The notes beneath the pieces were generated by a model. It ran no database searches. It was not told the origin of the DNA and worked only from the letters and a program-made list of their open reading frames with translations. Below, one piece after another: positions 1 to 10,075 of a stretch of DNA of 64,000 nt. Location of the stretch: contig NZ_WWCP01000002.1 of NCBI RefSeq assembly GCF_009857505.1, positions 124,001 to 188,000 on the forward strand. The letters run 5' to 3'. Position 1 is the stretch's first letter. Each line of letters opens with the position of its first letter. The position numbers were made by a program, and so were the translations under genes. The DNA comes from Duganella lactea. GTDB lineage: Bacteria > Pseudomonadota > Gammaproteobacteria > Burkholderiales > Burkholderiaceae_D.

Positions 1-1809
1 GATGACGAAGCCGGCACCGGTGTTTTTCGGCATGTGGATGTCGACGAAGCCTTTCAGCGGACGCTGGTACTGGTTGGCTTTCATGTCCGCCCAGCTGTCG
101 CTGTCGTGCACCACCGGGGTGAACGCGAAGTTGTAGTCCGGCGGTGGCGACGAGGTGGCCCACTCCAGCGTGCGGCCTTCCCATGGGTCGCCGGTGACGT
201 CGCGCAGTTTCTCGCGGTCTTTCCAGCTCAGGAACAGCTGCAGGATGAAGGCGCCGATACCGCCGGCGATAATCACCGCGCCGATGGCGGCGACCACGAA
301 GTAGATCTGCAGCGATGGATCATCGAAGTGGTTCATGCGACGGGTCACGCCCATGAAGCCCATGATGTACAGCGGGGTGAACGCCACCCAGAAGCCCACC
401 AGCCAGCACCAGAACGACACCTTACCCCAGAACTCGTTCAGCTTGTAGCCGAAGGCTTTCGGGAACCAGTAATTGATACCGGCGAACAGACCGAACACCA
501 CGCCACCGATAATCACGTTGTGGAAGTGGGCGATCAGGAACAGCGAGTTGTGCAGCACGAAGTCGGCTGGCGGCACGGCCAGCATCACGCCGGTCATACC
601 GCCGATGACGAAGGTCAGCATGAAGCCCACGGTCCACATCATCGGCACGGTGAAGCGAATGCGGCCTTTGTACATGGTGAACAGCCAGTTGAAGATCTTG
701 GCGCCGGTCGGGATCGAGATGATCATCGTGGTGATGCCGAAGAACGAGTTGACGCTGGCGCCGGAACCCATGGTGAAGAAGTGGTGCAGCCATACCAGGT
801 AGGACAGCACGGTGATCACGACGGTCGCGTACACCATCGAGGTGTAGCCGAACAGACGCTTGCCCGAGAAGGTCGAAACGATTTCCGAGAACACGCCGAA
901 CACCGGCAGGATCAGGATGTAGACCTCTGGGTGGCCCCAGATCCAGATCAGGTTGACGTACAACATCGGGTTACCACCCAGTTCGGTGGTGAAGAAGTTG
1001 AAGCCGGCGATACGGTCCAGCGACAGCAGCGCCAGCGTGATGGTCAGGATCGGGAAGGTGGCGACGATCAGCGCGTTGGTGCACAGCGCGGTCCAGGTGA
1101 AGACCGGCATCTTCATCATCGACATGCCAGGCGCGCGCATCTTGACGATGGTGGCGATCAGGTTGACACCGGACAGCGTGGTGCCCACCCCGGCCACCTG
1201 CAGCGACCAGATGTAGTAGTCCACCCCGACATCCGGCGAGGCCGCGATACCCGACAGCGGCGGGAACGCCAGCCAGCCGGTCTTGCCGAATTCGCCGACG
1301 AACAGCGACACCATGGTCAGCATCGCGCCGAAGGTGGTCATCCAGAACGAGAAGTTGTTCAGGAACGGGAACGACACGTCGCGCGCGCCGATTTGCAGCG
1401 GCACCACGTAGTTCATCAGACCGGTCACCAGCGGCATGGCCACGAAGAAAATCATGATCGTGCCGTGGGCGGTGAACACCTGGTCGTAGTGGTGCGGCGG
1501 CAGGAAGCCAGGGTTGTCGCCGAAAGCGATGGCCTGCTGCGCGCGCATCATCAGCGCGTCGGCGAAGCCGCGCAGCAGCATGATGATACCGAGCACCATG
1601 TACATGATGCCGATTTTCTTGTGGTCGATGGAGGTGATCCAGTCGCGCCACAACGGGCCCCACAAGCGGAATTTAAACATGACGGCCAGCAGCGCGAGGC
1701 CGCCGATCGCCACCATGGCGAAGGTACCGATCAGGATAGGCTCGTGGTATGGAATTGCTTCCAGCGACAGCCGTCCGAAGATCAGATTGGTCAGGTTCAG
1801 ATCAGACAT
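1..1809 (-). CDS. cyoB: Cytochrome bo3 ubiquinol oxidase subunit I (3' partial)
   Basis: Haem-copper subunit that oxidises ubiquinol, reduces O2 to water and pumps protons across the inner membrane. The protein runs off the window start after about 603 residues (E. coli CyoB is about 663). It starts MSDLNL, two bases after the cyoA stop. The haem and CuB ligand motifs are visible: FTAHGT (haem b), WGHPEVY with the cross-linked His-Tyr pair, WLHHFF, and AHFHNV near the C-terminal part. The K-channel motif IPTGAKIF is present. Many membrane helices are evident. It is co-transcribed after cyoA; cyoC and cyoD are expected beyond the left edge. Confidence 0.97.
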   Translation of the reverse strand, partial: MSDLNLTNLIFGRLSLEAIPYHEPILIGTFAMVAIGGLALLAVMFKFRLWGPLWRDWITSIDHKKIGIMYMVLGIIMLLRGFADALMMRAQQAIAFGDNPGFLPPHHYDQVFTAHGTIMIFFVAMPLVTGLMNYVVPLQIGARDVSFPFLNNFSFWMTTFGAMLTMVSLFVGEFGKTGWLAFPPLSGIAASPDVGVDYYIWSLQVAGVGTTLSGVNLIATIVKMRAPGMSMMKMPVFTWTALCTNALIVATFPILTITLALLSLDRIAGFNFFTTELGGNPMLYVNLIWIWGHPEVYILILPVFGVFSEIVSTFSGKRLFGYTSMVYATVVITVLSYLVWLHHFFTMGSGASVNSFFGITTMIISIPTGAKIFNWLFTMYKGRIRFTVPMMWTVGFMLTFVIGGMTGVMLAVPPADFVLHNSLFLIAHFHNVIIGGVVFGLFAGINYWFPKAFGYKLNEFWGKVSFWCWLVGFWVAFTPLYIMGFMGVTRRMNHFDDPSLQIYFVVAAIGAVIIAGGIGAFILQLFLSWKDREKLRDVTGDPWEGRTLEWATSSPPPDYNFAFTPVVHDSDSWADMKANQYQRPLKGFVDIHMPKNTGAGFVI

Positions 1810-1811
1810 GG

Positions 1812-2813
1812 TCATTCTTTACGGGTAGGTTGAGCGGTTGCGGCGACCTCGGTCGGCTCGCACACCTCGTCTTTAGGCAGCTTCTGCGTGGCCACCGCAG
1901 CCTTGATGCGGTTGGCATCCTGGTGCATCTGGACATTCATGCAGACTTTGCCGTCGGCGACGCAACGGTTCAGGATGCGGCTGTACAGGTCGGCATCGAC
2001 GGTACCGAAGTGCATGATCGGGTGCTTGATGGTCGGCTTGTCCAGCGCCAGGAACTCAGTGCGGTCCAGCTTGGCGGTGGAGGCCTTGGTCTTGGCGACC
2101 CAGGCGTCGAAGTCGCCCTGCGACACGCCGTGGTACTTGAAGCGCATCTGCGAGAAACCAGCGCCGCTGTAGTTGGCCGAGAAGCCGTCGTACACGCCCA
2201 CCTTGTTCATCACCGCGTTCAGCTGCGTTTCCATGCTAGGCATGGTGTAGACCATACCGGCCAGCGCCGGAATGTAGAACGCGTTCATCACGGTCGTCGA
2301 GGTCATGTGGAAGCGCACCGGCACATCGATCGGCGTCACCAGCTCATTGACGGTGGCGATGCCCTGCTCCGGATAAATGAACATCCATTTCCAGTCCATC
2401 GATACCACTTGCACTTCCAGCGGCTTGACGTGCGGCGCCAGCGGACGATTTTCATCGATGCGGCTCAGCGGACGGTAAGGATCGAGCAAGTGGGTGTAAA
2501 TCCACGTGATCAGGCCCAGCACGATGATGATCAGCAGCGGCGCGCCCCAGATCAACAGTTCGAGCTTGGTCGAGTGGTCCCAGTCCGGCTTGTATTCGGC
2601 GGCGGTATTTGACTTTCTATAGCGCCAAGCGAACAGACAGATCAGGAACATGACGGGTACGATGATCAACAGCATCAACAACGTTGACACAACTACAAGA
2701 TGTGCCTGTTGCGCTGCGATATCTCCGGACGGATTCAGCACGACCGTATCGCAGCCAGCGAGCCACAGTAACGGTGCGAGGAGCAATCCACGACGAACGA
2801 TAGGAGGAATCAT
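1812..2813 (-). CDS. cyoA: Cytochrome bo3 ubiquinol oxidase subunit II
   Basis: Subunit II of the quinol oxidase, a membrane-anchored periplasmic cupredoxin-fold protein. I start it at MIPPIVRRG because this gives a lipoprotein signal with lipobox LAGC at residues 17-20. An upstream in-frame ATG at 2846 is possible but would put extra residues before the signal. Two membrane helices follow the lipobox, then the COX2 domain containing MDWKWMF. The CuA cysteine/histidine set of cytochrome c oxidases is not evident, as expected for a quinol oxidase. It has 333 residues, close to the family norm. It leads the cyo operon and its stop lies two bases before cyoB. Confidence 0.96.
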   Translation of the reverse strand: MIPPIVRRGLLLAPLLWLAGCDTVVLNPSGDIAAQQAHLVVVSTLLMLLIIVPVMFLICLFAWRYRKSNTAAEYKPDWDHSTKLELLIWGAPLLIIIVLGLITWIYTHLLDPYRPLSRIDENRPLAPHVKPLEVQVVSMDWKWMFIYPEQGIATVNELVTPIDVPVRFHMTSTTVMNAFYIPALAGMVYTMPSMETQLNAVMNKVGVYDGFSANYSGAGFSQMRFKYHGVSQGDFDAWVAKTKASTAKLDRTEFLALDKPTIKHPIMHFGTVDADLYSRILNRCVADGKVCMNVQMHQDANRIKAAVATQKLPKDEVCEPTEVAATAQPTRKE

Positions 2814-2947
2814 GCGGTAATTTAGATTACAGATTATTGGGAACATGCTACTGTACTCACGACGGACTGTTCTTGCCATTGGACACTTTGTCCTACCCGC
2901 CTGGACACCCCCGTGATAACAATCAATTAACACGAGACAAAGAGACT

Positions 2948-4312
2948 ATGGCTAATACGACTTCTATCAATGATGTCCAGGCCGCTCAGGCTGGCGTCCA
3001 CGCACATCAACATCAAACGAGCCCAGGCGCACGCAGCATCAATGCCAGGGATGGGCATATCTCCCCCGGAGAAATCGCGATCGGTGTGGTTATCGGTCGC
3101 GCCTCCGAGTACTTCGACTTCTTTGTCTACGCGATTGCATCAGCCTTGGTGTTCCCGTCGGTATTCTTTCCTTACGACAGCAGGCTTGACGGCACACTAT
3201 ACGCCTTTGCGATTTTCGCGCTTGCGTTTATTGCGCGACCGATCGGAACTGTCGCATTTATGGCAATTCAACATCGCTTCACGCGTGAAACCAAGCTGAC
3301 GCTGGCGCTGATGATCATGGGGGTTTCCACCGCCGGCATCGCCTTCCTTCCGGACTATGCCAGTTTGGGGACCACGTCGATTGTGTTCCTGGCTCTATTG
3401 CGGGTCGGACAGGGTATCGCCCAAGGGGGCTCCTGGGACGGCCTGCCGTCGCTGCTGGCGCTGAACGCGCCCGAGCACAAGCGCGGCTGGTACGCCATGC
3501 TGGGCCAGTTGGGCGCGCCGATCGGCTTCGTCATCGCCGCCGGCCTGTTCTCCTACCTGATGGCCAACCTGAACTCGCTGGACTTCCTTGAGTGGGGCTG
3601 GCGCTTCCCGTTCTACGTGGCCTTCGCCATCAACGTGGTGGCGCTGTTCGCCCGCCTGCGCCTGGTGACCACGCATGAATACTCGCACCTGCTGGACGAA
3701 CACCAGCTCGATCCGGTGCCGGTCGGTGAACTGCTCAGCTCGCAGACGCGCAACATCATCATCGGCGCGCTCGCCGCGCTGGCCAGCTACGCGCTGTTCC
3801 ACCTGGTGACGGTGTTCCCGCTGTCATGGATCACGCTGACCTCGCAGCGCTCGATCGCCGGCTTCCTGCAGGTGCAGATGGTGGGCGTGACGCTGATGGC
3901 GATTGCCATCATCATCTCCGGCTACCTGGCGGACCGCGTCGGCCGCCGCCACACGCTGGGCACGCTGGCGACACTGATCGGCATCTTCAGCCTGTTCGTG
4001 CCGTTCCTGATTGGCAACGGCGAAACCAGCCAGGACGCCTTCATCCTGATCGGCTTCACGCTGCTGGGCCTGTCCTACGGCCAGGCCTCGGGCGCGGTGA
4101 CGGCGCAGTTCCCGCAGCGTTTCCGCTACACCGGCGCGGCGCTGACCAGCGATGTGGCGTGGCTGATCGGCGCCGGGTTCGCGCCGCTGGTCGCCCTGGG
4201 CCTGTCGTCGCACTTCGGTCTGGCGTATGCCGGCGTGTATCTGCTGTCCGGCGCCGTCGCCTCGCTGGCCGCGCTGAGCATCAACCGCGCGTGGAATATT
4301 CGCGATAACTAA
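2948..4312 (+). CDS. MFS transporter of the metabolite:H+ symporter type, divergent from cyoA
   Basis: A 454-residue major facilitator with about 12 hydrophobic segments. The MFS loop motif is seen as ADRVGRRHTLG between helices 8 and 9. Overall similarity is to metabolite:proton symporters (sugar/dicarboxylate class). The start at MANTTSIN follows a purine-rich stretch and is preferred over an upstream in-frame ATG at 2837. The first 50 residues are polar and His/Ala-rich, an extended cytoplasmic tail. It shares a 134-base divergent promoter region with cyoA. The substrate cannot be read from sequence. Confidence 0.85.
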   Translation: MANTTSINDVQAAQAGVHAHQHQTSPGARSINARDGHISPGEIAIGVVIGRASEYFDFFVYAIASALVFPSVFFPYDSRLDGTLYAFAIFALAFIARPIGTVAFMAIQHRFTRETKLTLALMIMGVSTAGIAFLPDYASLGTTSIVFLALLRVGQGIAQGGSWDGLPSLLALNAPEHKRGWYAMLGQLGAPIGFVIAAGLFSYLMANLNSLDFLEWGWRFPFYVAFAINVVALFARLRLVTTHEYSHLLDEHQLDPVPVGELLSSQTRNIIIGALAALASYALFHLVTVFPLSWITLTSQRSIAGFLQVQMVGVTLMAIAIIISGYLADRVGRRHTLGTLATLIGIFSLFVPFLIGNGETSQDAFILIGFTLLGLSYGQASGAVTAQFPQRFRYTGAALTSDVAWLIGAGFAPLVALGLSSHFGLAYAGVYLLSGAVASLAALSINRAWNIRDN

Positions 4313-4322
4313 ACCGCTCTAC

Positions 4323-4356
4323 CGCCCCGGCCGCGCAACGCCGCCGGGGCGTTTTT
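4323..4356 (+). terminator. Rho-independent terminator after the MFS gene
   Basis: GC-rich inverted repeat (GCCCCGGC paired with GCCGGGGC) followed by a run of five T, 11 bases after the MFS stop codon. It lies between convergent genes; the T-run favours the plus strand. Confidence 0.85.
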
Positions 4357-4464
4357 AGCAAATGTGGCATGGCCACAACAGCCTCCCCCGACCTTGTCCG
4401 GGCCGACTCAAGGCCGATGGGCTTGTGTGCAGGTGCATCATGAATCGACCTCCCTCGCCCCAAT

Positions 4465-6126
4465 TCAGAACGCTTGCCAGCCATCGGCGCCAACCGCTTT
4501 GGCGCTGGCGACACCGACCGCTAGCCGCTTGACGCCCGCACGCGAGGCTGACGGCTTCGATACTGGCGCCGGCCGCGTCGCCGCGCCATCCGCCAGCTTG
4601 AACACATCGACCGCCCGCGCCAGATGCAGCGCCTGCTGCTGCATGGACTCGGCCGCCGCCGCCGACTGCTCGACCAACGCCGCGTTCTGCTGCGTCACCT
4701 GATCCATCTGGGCGATCGCCTGGTTGATCTGCTCGATGCCGACGTTCTGCTCCTGGCTGGCCAGCGCGATCTCGGTCATGATATCGGTCACGCGCCTGAC
4801 GCTATCGACGATCTCGCCCATGGTGGTCCCGGCCTGATCCACCAGCTTGGCGCCGGCGTCCACCTTAACCACCGAGTCGTCGATCAGCGCCTTGATTTCC
4901 TTGGCGGCCGCCGCCGAACGCTGCGCCAGCGTGCGCACCTCCGAAGCCACCACCGCGAAGCCGCGCCCCTGTTCGCCGGCGCGCGCCGCCTCGACCGCCG
5001 CGTTGAGCGCCAGAATATTGGTCTGGAACGCGATGCCGTCGATCACGCTGATGATGTCGACAATCCGGCGTGACGAGTCGTTAATCGAGCCCATCGTCTC
5101 CACCACCTGCGACACCACGTGGCCGCCGCGCAGCGCCACCTCGGACGCCGACTGCGCCAGCCCATTCGCCTGGCGCGCGTTGTCCGCGCTCTGCTTGACG
5201 GTCGAGGTCAGCTCTTCCATCGACGAGGCGGTCTCTTCCAGCGAACTGGCCTGTTCCTCGGTGCGCGACGACAAATCCTGGTTGCCGCTGGCGATCTCGC
5301 GCGAGGCGGTACCGATGGTGTCGGTGCCGGCCCGCACCTGGCCGACGATCGCCGCCAGACTGGTCGTCATCGTCTGCAACGCGGTCAGCAATTGACTGGC
5401 CTCGTCGCGCCCGTGCACCGCGACGTGACGCGTCAGGTCGCCCGCCGCCACCGCCTGCGCCACCATGACAGCGTTATCAATCGGCTGGGTGATCGAGCGG
5501 GTGATCAACACGGCCAGCGTGGCCGCCAGCGCGGCGGCGAGCAGCGTGGCGCCGATCAGGAAACGCACGGCGAACGCATAGTCGTCATGAATTTCGTTCA
5601 CCATCTCGGCGTTCTGCTTTTCCTGCAGGGCAATCAGCTCATTCACCAATGCAAACGTGCCATCCTGCTGCTTTTGTACCGAACTGAGCAGGAAGGCGGG
5701 CGCGTCGGCAGCCTTGCCGTCATTGACCAGCACTTGCACCTGGCCGAGCAGGCGCAGCGTTTCCGGCGCCAGCGTCTGCAACTGTCCATACAGCTGCTTG
5801 CCTTGTTGGTCGCCGATCAGCGCGCCGAGGCGCTCCATGCTGGCGTTGAAATTCTTTTGCGCGCCATCGATGCGGCGCTGCATCTTGCCCCGCATCTCCG
5901 GGTCGGGATACAGAATGTAGTTGCGTACCGAACGGGCGACCAGATTCAGCTCCGACTGCAGTGTGTTGGACAGCTTGATCTTGGCATTGTTTTCATTGAC
6001 CACCACATCCATGCGCAACCGGGCCTCGGCCAATGCCGACCAGCCGATATAAGCAATCACCAACAACAACGCCAACATCGCGCCGAACGCCAACCGCAGG
6101 CGGACGCCTATTTTTAAGTTATTCAT
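4465..6126 (-). CDS. Methyl-accepting chemotaxis protein with C-terminal tether motif
   Basis: Inner-membrane chemoreceptor of 553 residues. Start MNNLKIGVRL is chosen because it directly precedes TM1 (about residues 11-31). A four-helix-bundle type periplasmic sensor (about 35-185) follows, then TM2 (about 190-212), HAMP and the long cytoplasmic signalling coiled coil. The conserved hairpin tip reads GIAFQTNILALNAAVEAAR. The C-terminus is a flexible Pro/Ala/Ser-rich linker ending in GWQAF, which fits the xWxxF CheR/CheB docking pentapeptide. The ligand is unknown and no che genes are nearby, so it is an orphan receptor. Confidence 0.93.
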   Translation of the reverse strand: MNNLKIGVRLRLAFGAMLALLLVIAYIGWSALAEARLRMDVVVNENNAKIKLSNTLQSELNLVARSVRNYILYPDPEMRGKMQRRIDGAQKNFNASMERLGALIGDQQGKQLYGQLQTLAPETLRLLGQVQVLVNDGKAADAPAFLLSSVQKQQDGTFALVNELIALQEKQNAEMVNEIHDDYAFAVRFLIGATLLAAALAATLAVLITRSITQPIDNAVMVAQAVAAGDLTRHVAVHGRDEASQLLTALQTMTTSLAAIVGQVRAGTDTIGTASREIASGNQDLSSRTEEQASSLEETASSMEELTSTVKQSADNARQANGLAQSASEVALRGGHVVSQVVETMGSINDSSRRIVDIISVIDGIAFQTNILALNAAVEAARAGEQGRGFAVVASEVRTLAQRSAAAAKEIKALIDDSVVKVDAGAKLVDQAGTTMGEIVDSVRRVTDIMTEIALASQEQNVGIEQINQAIAQMDQVTQQNAALVEQSAAAAESMQQQALHLARAVDVFKLADGAATRPAPVSKPSASRAGVKRLAVGVASAKAVGADGWQAF

Positions 6127-6309
6127 TAGCCTGCACCCGAGCAAAGAGAGCAAGTTTAATTACATTAATAAACATTAACAAGCCTCAATTACTATTGCCG
6201 TTGCGCAAATGCAGCAAAATCCAGTCATCAGGCGGTCACAATTGATCGGTACAGTCGACTTCCATTTTTATAGCATCGCCGCGCCCTTTCTTTTGACCTC
6301 AGGAATCCC

Positions 6310-7230
6310 ATGCAATTAAACCAACACGACCTGCTGGAGCGCGTACAGCGCGAGCTGACCGACAGCTACGACGAAGAACTGGAGATGGAGCTGGAAGACC
6401 GCGAAATCGACCCGCTGACCCAGCAAGTTGTCGAGCGCGAGCGCAGTGCCGAGGCCAAGGAGGAGCGCCGCCTGTACTTCCGCGAGCTGTTCCGCCTGCA
6501 GGCCGAGCTGGTCAAGCTGCAGGACTGGGTGGTGCACACCGGCCACAAAGTGGTCATCATCTTTGAAGGCCGCGACGCCGCCGGCAAGGGCGGCGTGATC
6601 AAGCGCATCGTCCAGCGGCTGAATCCGCGCGTGTGCCGCGTGGCCGCGCTGCCGGCGCCGAACAACCGCGAACGCACGCAGTGGTATTTCCAGCGCTATG
6701 TCTCGCACCTGCCGGCGGCCGGCGAAATCGTGCTGTTCGACCGCAGCTGGTACAACCGCGCCGGCGTCGAGCGTGTCATGGGCTTCTGCTCCGACGAGCA
6801 ATACGAAGAGTTCTTCCAGACCGTGCCCGAGTTCGAGCGCATGCTGGCGCGTTCCGGCATTCAGGTCATCAAATACTGGTTCTCGATCTCCGACGAAGAA
6901 CAGAACGCGCGCTTCCTCGGCCGCATCCACGATCCGCTGAAGCAGTGGAAACTGAGCCCGATGGACCTGGAATCGCGCCGCCGCTGGGAGGAATACACAC
7001 GCGCCAAGGAAGTCATGCTGGAACGCACCCACATTCCGGAAGCGCCATGGTGGGTGGTACAAGGCGTGGACAAGAAAAAGGCCAGGCTCAACTGCATCCA
7101 CCACCTGCTGGGACAGATGCCCTACGAGGAAATCCCGCACCCGGCCATCGAACTGCCGGAGCGCGAATATCACGACGACTATGTGCGTCGTCCGGTGCCA
7201 CAGGAAATCATCGTGCCGGAAGTGTATTAA
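6310..7230 (+). CDS. ppk2: Polyphosphate kinase 2
   Basis: PPK2-family enzyme transferring phosphate between polyphosphate and nucleotides (typically GDP/ADP to GTP/ATP). It has 306 residues, typical of a single-domain class I PPK2. Walker A is EGRDAAGKGG (86-95) and the Walker B/lid region is VLFDRSWYNRAG (141-152). The acidic N-terminal 50 residues are an extension before the P-loop domain. It is monocistronic by spacing: 183 bases from the divergent chemoreceptor, and the next gene is preceded by a hairpin. Confidence 0.95.
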   Translation: MQLNQHDLLERVQRELTDSYDEELEMELEDREIDPLTQQVVERERSAEAKEERRLYFRELFRLQAELVKLQDWVVHTGHKVVIIFEGRDAAGKGGVIKRIVQRLNPRVCRVAALPAPNNRERTQWYFQRYVSHLPAAGEIVLFDRSWYNRAGVERVMGFCSDEQYEEFFQTVPEFERMLARSGIQVIKYWFSISDEEQNARFLGRIHDPLKQWKLSPMDLESRRRWEEYTRAKEVMLERTHIPEAPWWVVQGVDKKKARLNCIHHLLGQMPYEEIPHPAIELPEREYHDDYVRRPVPQEIIVPEVY

Positions 7231-7254
7231 TCGGCAATTTACTGCTAAGCTACC

Positions 7255-7280
7255 AACCTTGCCAACTTAAAAACAAGGTT
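7255..7280 (+). promoter_or_regulatory. Hairpin masking the ribosome binding site of the next gene
   Basis: Inverted repeat AACCTTG / CAAGGTT with a 12-base loop. The 3' arm contains the AAGG that is the only plausible Shine-Dalgarno for the TTG start at 7285. No T-run follows, so translational control fits better than termination. Confidence 0.5.
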
Positions 7281-7284
7281 AGTC

Positions 7285-7884
7285 TTGAATCTGCTTTGCC
7301 TCCGCGGCCTTGCGACGCTGCTCATCAATATTGCGTGGCTGGCGCCAAGCCATGCCGGCGTGCGCGAGACCGCCGACATCAACCGCATCCTCCGCTCAGT
7401 CAGCGACGGCCGCTGCGACGAAGCGATCCCGTACCTCGCCGAGCGGCTGCAATCGAAACAACCCGAGCTGCAACTGCTGGCTGGCAGCATGTATGACCAA
7501 GGCAGTTGCGTGGAACGCAACTGGGAAAAAGCCACGCAGCTTTACCAACAGGCTGCGCTGGGCGGGATGAGCGACGACGCGTTGCCACGCCTGGTGTCGA
7601 TCGACGCCGTCGGCTATCGCGACCCGGCCGCCGCGCTGTGGTGGGCAGCACAGCGCCCAGCCATGCACCGTCCTCCCGACAGCAGGGAAATCGATATGAG
7701 CACCGCGCCGTCAGAGGACGAAGACCCGTTCCTGCGCTATCTGTGGGCTACCGGTGTGATAGTGTTGAAGGAATTTGGCGCGCCGCCGGCGCAGATCCCG
7801 TCATGGGATACAAAAAATACCATCCATATCGCGCGCGCCATCTATTCGCCGAATATGTTGGAATTCATCACCGTTTCCCCTTAA
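7285..7884 (+). CDS. Secreted Sel1/TPR-like repeat protein
   Basis: 199-residue protein with a TTG start. The N-terminal 24 residues form a signal peptide ending PSHAG. Residues about 55-90 (LLAGSMYDQGSC to YQQAALGG) match one to two Sel1-like (SEL1/TPR) units, normally protein-interaction scaffolds. The remainder resembles no domain I recognise. There is no in-frame ATG near the start, so the TTG is required for the signal peptide. Its Shine-Dalgarno lies in the arm of an upstream hairpin. Function unknown; expected to be periplasmic. Confidence 0.75.
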   Translation: MNLLCLRGLATLLINIAWLAPSHAGVRETADINRILRSVSDGRCDEAIPYLAERLQSKQPELQLLAGSMYDQGSCVERNWEKATQLYQQAALGGMSDDALPRLVSIDAVGYRDPAAALWWAAQRPAMHRPPDSREIDMSTAPSEDEDPFLRYLWATGVIVLKEFGAPPAQIPSWDTKNTIHIARAIYSPNMLEFITVSP

Positions 7885-7896
7885 GTTTAGGCACCG

Positions 7897-8313
7897 ATGA
7901 ACATTGACGATAGCCAGAGCGGCACGAGAAAAGCCATCGGATTGGGCGCCATCACGCCCATCCTGCGCTGTTTCGACGAGGCCAAGACGCGCGAGTTCTT
8001 CCTCGACTTTCTGGGGTTCCAGGTGGACTGGGAACACCGCTTCGAGGACGGACTGCCGCTGTACATGCAGGTCTCCAGGGATGGCTGTGTGCTGCATCTG
8101 TCGGAGCACCACGGCGACTGCTCGCCCGGCGCCGCCCTCCGCATCACCACCAGCGACGTCGACGCCTATCAGCGGGAGCTGATCGCCAAGCAATATAAAA
8201 ACGCCCGCCCCGGCGTTGAAGAAGTGCCGTGGGGCGGACGCGAGATGACCGTCAGAGATCCATCCGGCAACCGGCTGGTGTTCGTCAACCGCCAGCCGGA
8301 AATTCCCGACTGA
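7897..8313 (+). CDS. VOC-superfamily (glyoxalase/bleomycin-resistance-like) protein
   Basis: 138-residue cytoplasmic protein of the vicinal-oxygen-chelate fold. The family features are ITPILRCFDEAKTREFF with LGF near the N-terminus, a central LHLSEHHGD strand, and a C-terminal MTVRDPSGNRLVF. This form is closest to bleomycin-binding or glyoxalase-like proteins that sequester glycopeptide drugs or act on small substrates. The substrate is not readable. It starts 12 bases after the Sel1-like gene and may be co-transcribed with it. Confidence 0.85.
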   Translation: MNIDDSQSGTRKAIGLGAITPILRCFDEAKTREFFLDFLGFQVDWEHRFEDGLPLYMQVSRDGCVLHLSEHHGDCSPGAALRITTSDVDAYQRELIAKQYKNARPGVEEVPWGGREMTVRDPSGNRLVFVNRQPEIPD

Positions 8314-8517
8314 TCAAAACAGAGGAAAGCAGACTGCGTACAGTCATCTTGGTGGCTCCATGGGTAGCATCGGCAGAGGCTCCACCTTAGGCCATTTGCC
8401 GGCGCTCTTCTGTTGGGCAGGGCATATAGGACAACCATTAACCCATAAGGGGAGATTCTGTTGCGCCACAATTGGACTAGGATGGTGTCACCAATCACTC
8501 AACCGGAAAGGACTATC

Positions 8518-9306
8518 ATGCTCATCGATCTGACAGGTAAAACCGCCATCGTCACCGGCTCCACGCGCGGCATCGGCTACGCCATCGCGGCCGGGCTGGC
8601 CGGCGCCGGCGCCACCGTGGTCATCACCGGCCGCCAGCAGGCGGACGTCGACCGCGCGCTGACCAGGCTGCGCGACAGCATCCCCGGCGCGCAAGTGCGC
8701 GGCGTGGCGGCGGATCTGGGCAATGCCGAAGGCTTCGCCGTCCTGACCAAGGCCGAACCGGTGGCGGACATTCTGATCAACAACGTCGGCATCTTCCAGC
8801 TGCAACCCTTTGCCGAGATTCCGGACGAGGAATGGACCCGCTTCTTCGAGGTCAACATCATGTCCGGCGTGCGCGCCAGCCGCGCCTACCTGCCCGGCAT
8901 GCAGCACAAGAACTGGGGCCGCATCGTCTTCATCTCGTCCGAATCCGGGCTGAATATTCCGGCGGACATGATCCACTACGGCTTCACCAAGACCGGCTAC
9001 CTGGCCATCTCGCGCGGCCTCGCCAAGAGCCTGGCCGGCACTGGCATCACGGTCAACGCGGTATTGCCCGGCCCCACCTTGTCGGAAGGCGTGCAGCATC
9101 TGGTGGCGCCGGATGGCGATCACGCGGCGGCCGAGCGCGAGGCCAATGCCTTCGTCAGGCAGCACCGCGCCACCTCCATCATCCAGCGCGTGGCAACGCC
9201 GGAGGAAGTGGCGAGCATGGTGGTCTACGTCTGTTCGCCGCAGGCGTCGGCCACCACCGGCGCCGCCCTGCGCGTCGATGGCGGCGTGGTCGACACCATC
9301 GCCTGA
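8518..9306 (+). CDS. Short-chain dehydrogenase/reductase
   Basis: Classical SDR of 262 residues. The Rossmann motif TGSTRGIG is at 13-20, and the NNVG motif near 88-91 stabilises the fold. The catalytic Ser is at 140/141 and YxxxK at Tyr154/Lys158. The C-terminal part ends with RVDGGVVDT, as in many 3-oxoacyl-ACP-reductase-like SDRs. The ATG at 8518 follows GGAAAGG and matches the family N-terminus (MLIDLTGKTA), so the longer in-frame extension is rejected. The substrate is unknown. It ends five bases before the convergent response regulator. Confidence 0.9.
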   Translation: MLIDLTGKTAIVTGSTRGIGYAIAAGLAGAGATVVITGRQQADVDRALTRLRDSIPGAQVRGVAADLGNAEGFAVLTKAEPVADILINNVGIFQLQPFAEIPDEEWTRFFEVNIMSGVRASRAYLPGMQHKNWGRIVFISSESGLNIPADMIHYGFTKTGYLAISRGLAKSLAGTGITVNAVLPGPTLSEGVQHLVAPDGDHAAAEREANAFVRQHRATSIIQRVATPEEVASMVVYVCSPQASATTGAALRVDGGVVDTIA

Positions 9307-9311
9307 ACGGT

Positions 9312-9947
9312 TCAGGACTCCCAGAAGCCGCGCTTGAGCGCAATTGTGACCGCGTGCGTGCGGTCGCGGGCACGCAGCTTGGCGAGTATGCTTTTCATGT
9401 AGGACTTGATGGTGTCCTCCTTCAGGCCCAGCTCGCCGGCGGCGCGCTGATTTGAGTGGCCGGTCGCCACCAGCTTCAGCACATCGACCTCGCGCCGGGT
9501 CAACGGCTCCATCGTCAACACCGTGGGCAGATTGCGCGACACGTCCGCCGGCAGGCGGCTGTCACCACGGTGCACGCTCAACACATAATCCAGCAGTTCC
9601 GTGCGCGCCATGTTTTTCAGCAGATACCCGCCGGCCCCGGCCTTCAGGCCACGGTAGATGTGCGCGTCGCCGCTGAAGGTGGTGAGGATGATGATGCGCG
9701 CCCGCGGGTTGATGCGGCGGATCGCGCTGATCGCCTCGATCCCGCCCAGGCCCGGCATTTGCAAATCCATCAGCGTGATGTCCGGCTGGTGCTGACGGAA
9801 CAGCGCCACCGCCGTGTCGCCATCACCCGCTTCGGCCACGACGGCAATGCGCGGACTGTGCGACAGCACCGCCGCGATGCCGCTGCGCATCAAAGGATGA
9901 TCGTCAGCGATCATTACCGTAATCAATCCCGTACTTTGGTCGGACAT
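9312..9947 (-). CDS. LuxR/NarL-type response regulator
   Basis: 211-residue two-component response regulator. The receiver domain spans about 8-125 with acidic pocket MIADD, phosphoacceptor Asp61 (LMDLQMPG), switch Thr89/90 and Lys111. A LuxR helix-turn-helix occupies about 147-210 (LTRREVDVLKLVATGHSN). The ATG at 9947 has a strong Shine-Dalgarno, AAGGAGGGG. It is divergent from the alpha/beta-hydrolase gene and lies about 1.1 kb from the propeller-type kinase at 11033. The HisKA_3 class of that kinase normally partners NarL-type regulators, so the two are a likely pair. Confidence 0.93.
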   Translation of the reverse strand: MSDQSTGLITVMIADDHPLMRSGIAAVLSHSPRIAVVAEAGDGDTAVALFRQHQPDITLMDLQMPGLGGIEAISAIRRINPRARIIILTTFSGDAHIYRGLKAGAGGYLLKNMARTELLDYVLSVHRGDSRLPADVSRNLPTVLTMEPLTRREVDVLKLVATGHSNQRAAGELGLKEDTIKSYMKSILAKLRARDRTHAVTIALKRGFWES

Positions 9948-10075
9948 CTTGCCCCTCCTTAAGCCACGCGGCCAGTGTAGCACCGCCTGTCGCCGGCGCA
10001 GCCACCCTATCGGGTGTAGTGCGTCGCCCCACCCTCTCCTACGATGGCGGCACGAACCCTTCAAGGAGATGTGAG

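Noticed and set aside
34..1833. 599-codon open frame on the plus strand opposite cyoB
   Set aside because: It is antisense to the clearly conserved CyoB, with His/Gln/Arg/Asp-rich low-complexity composition typical of GC-rich shadow frames.
8314..8517. Possible small gene or relic between the VOC and SDR genes
   Set aside because: Open frames exist on both strands but none translates into a family I recognise; only the SDR Shine-Dalgarno and a weak ATTGG/CCAAT repeat are visible.
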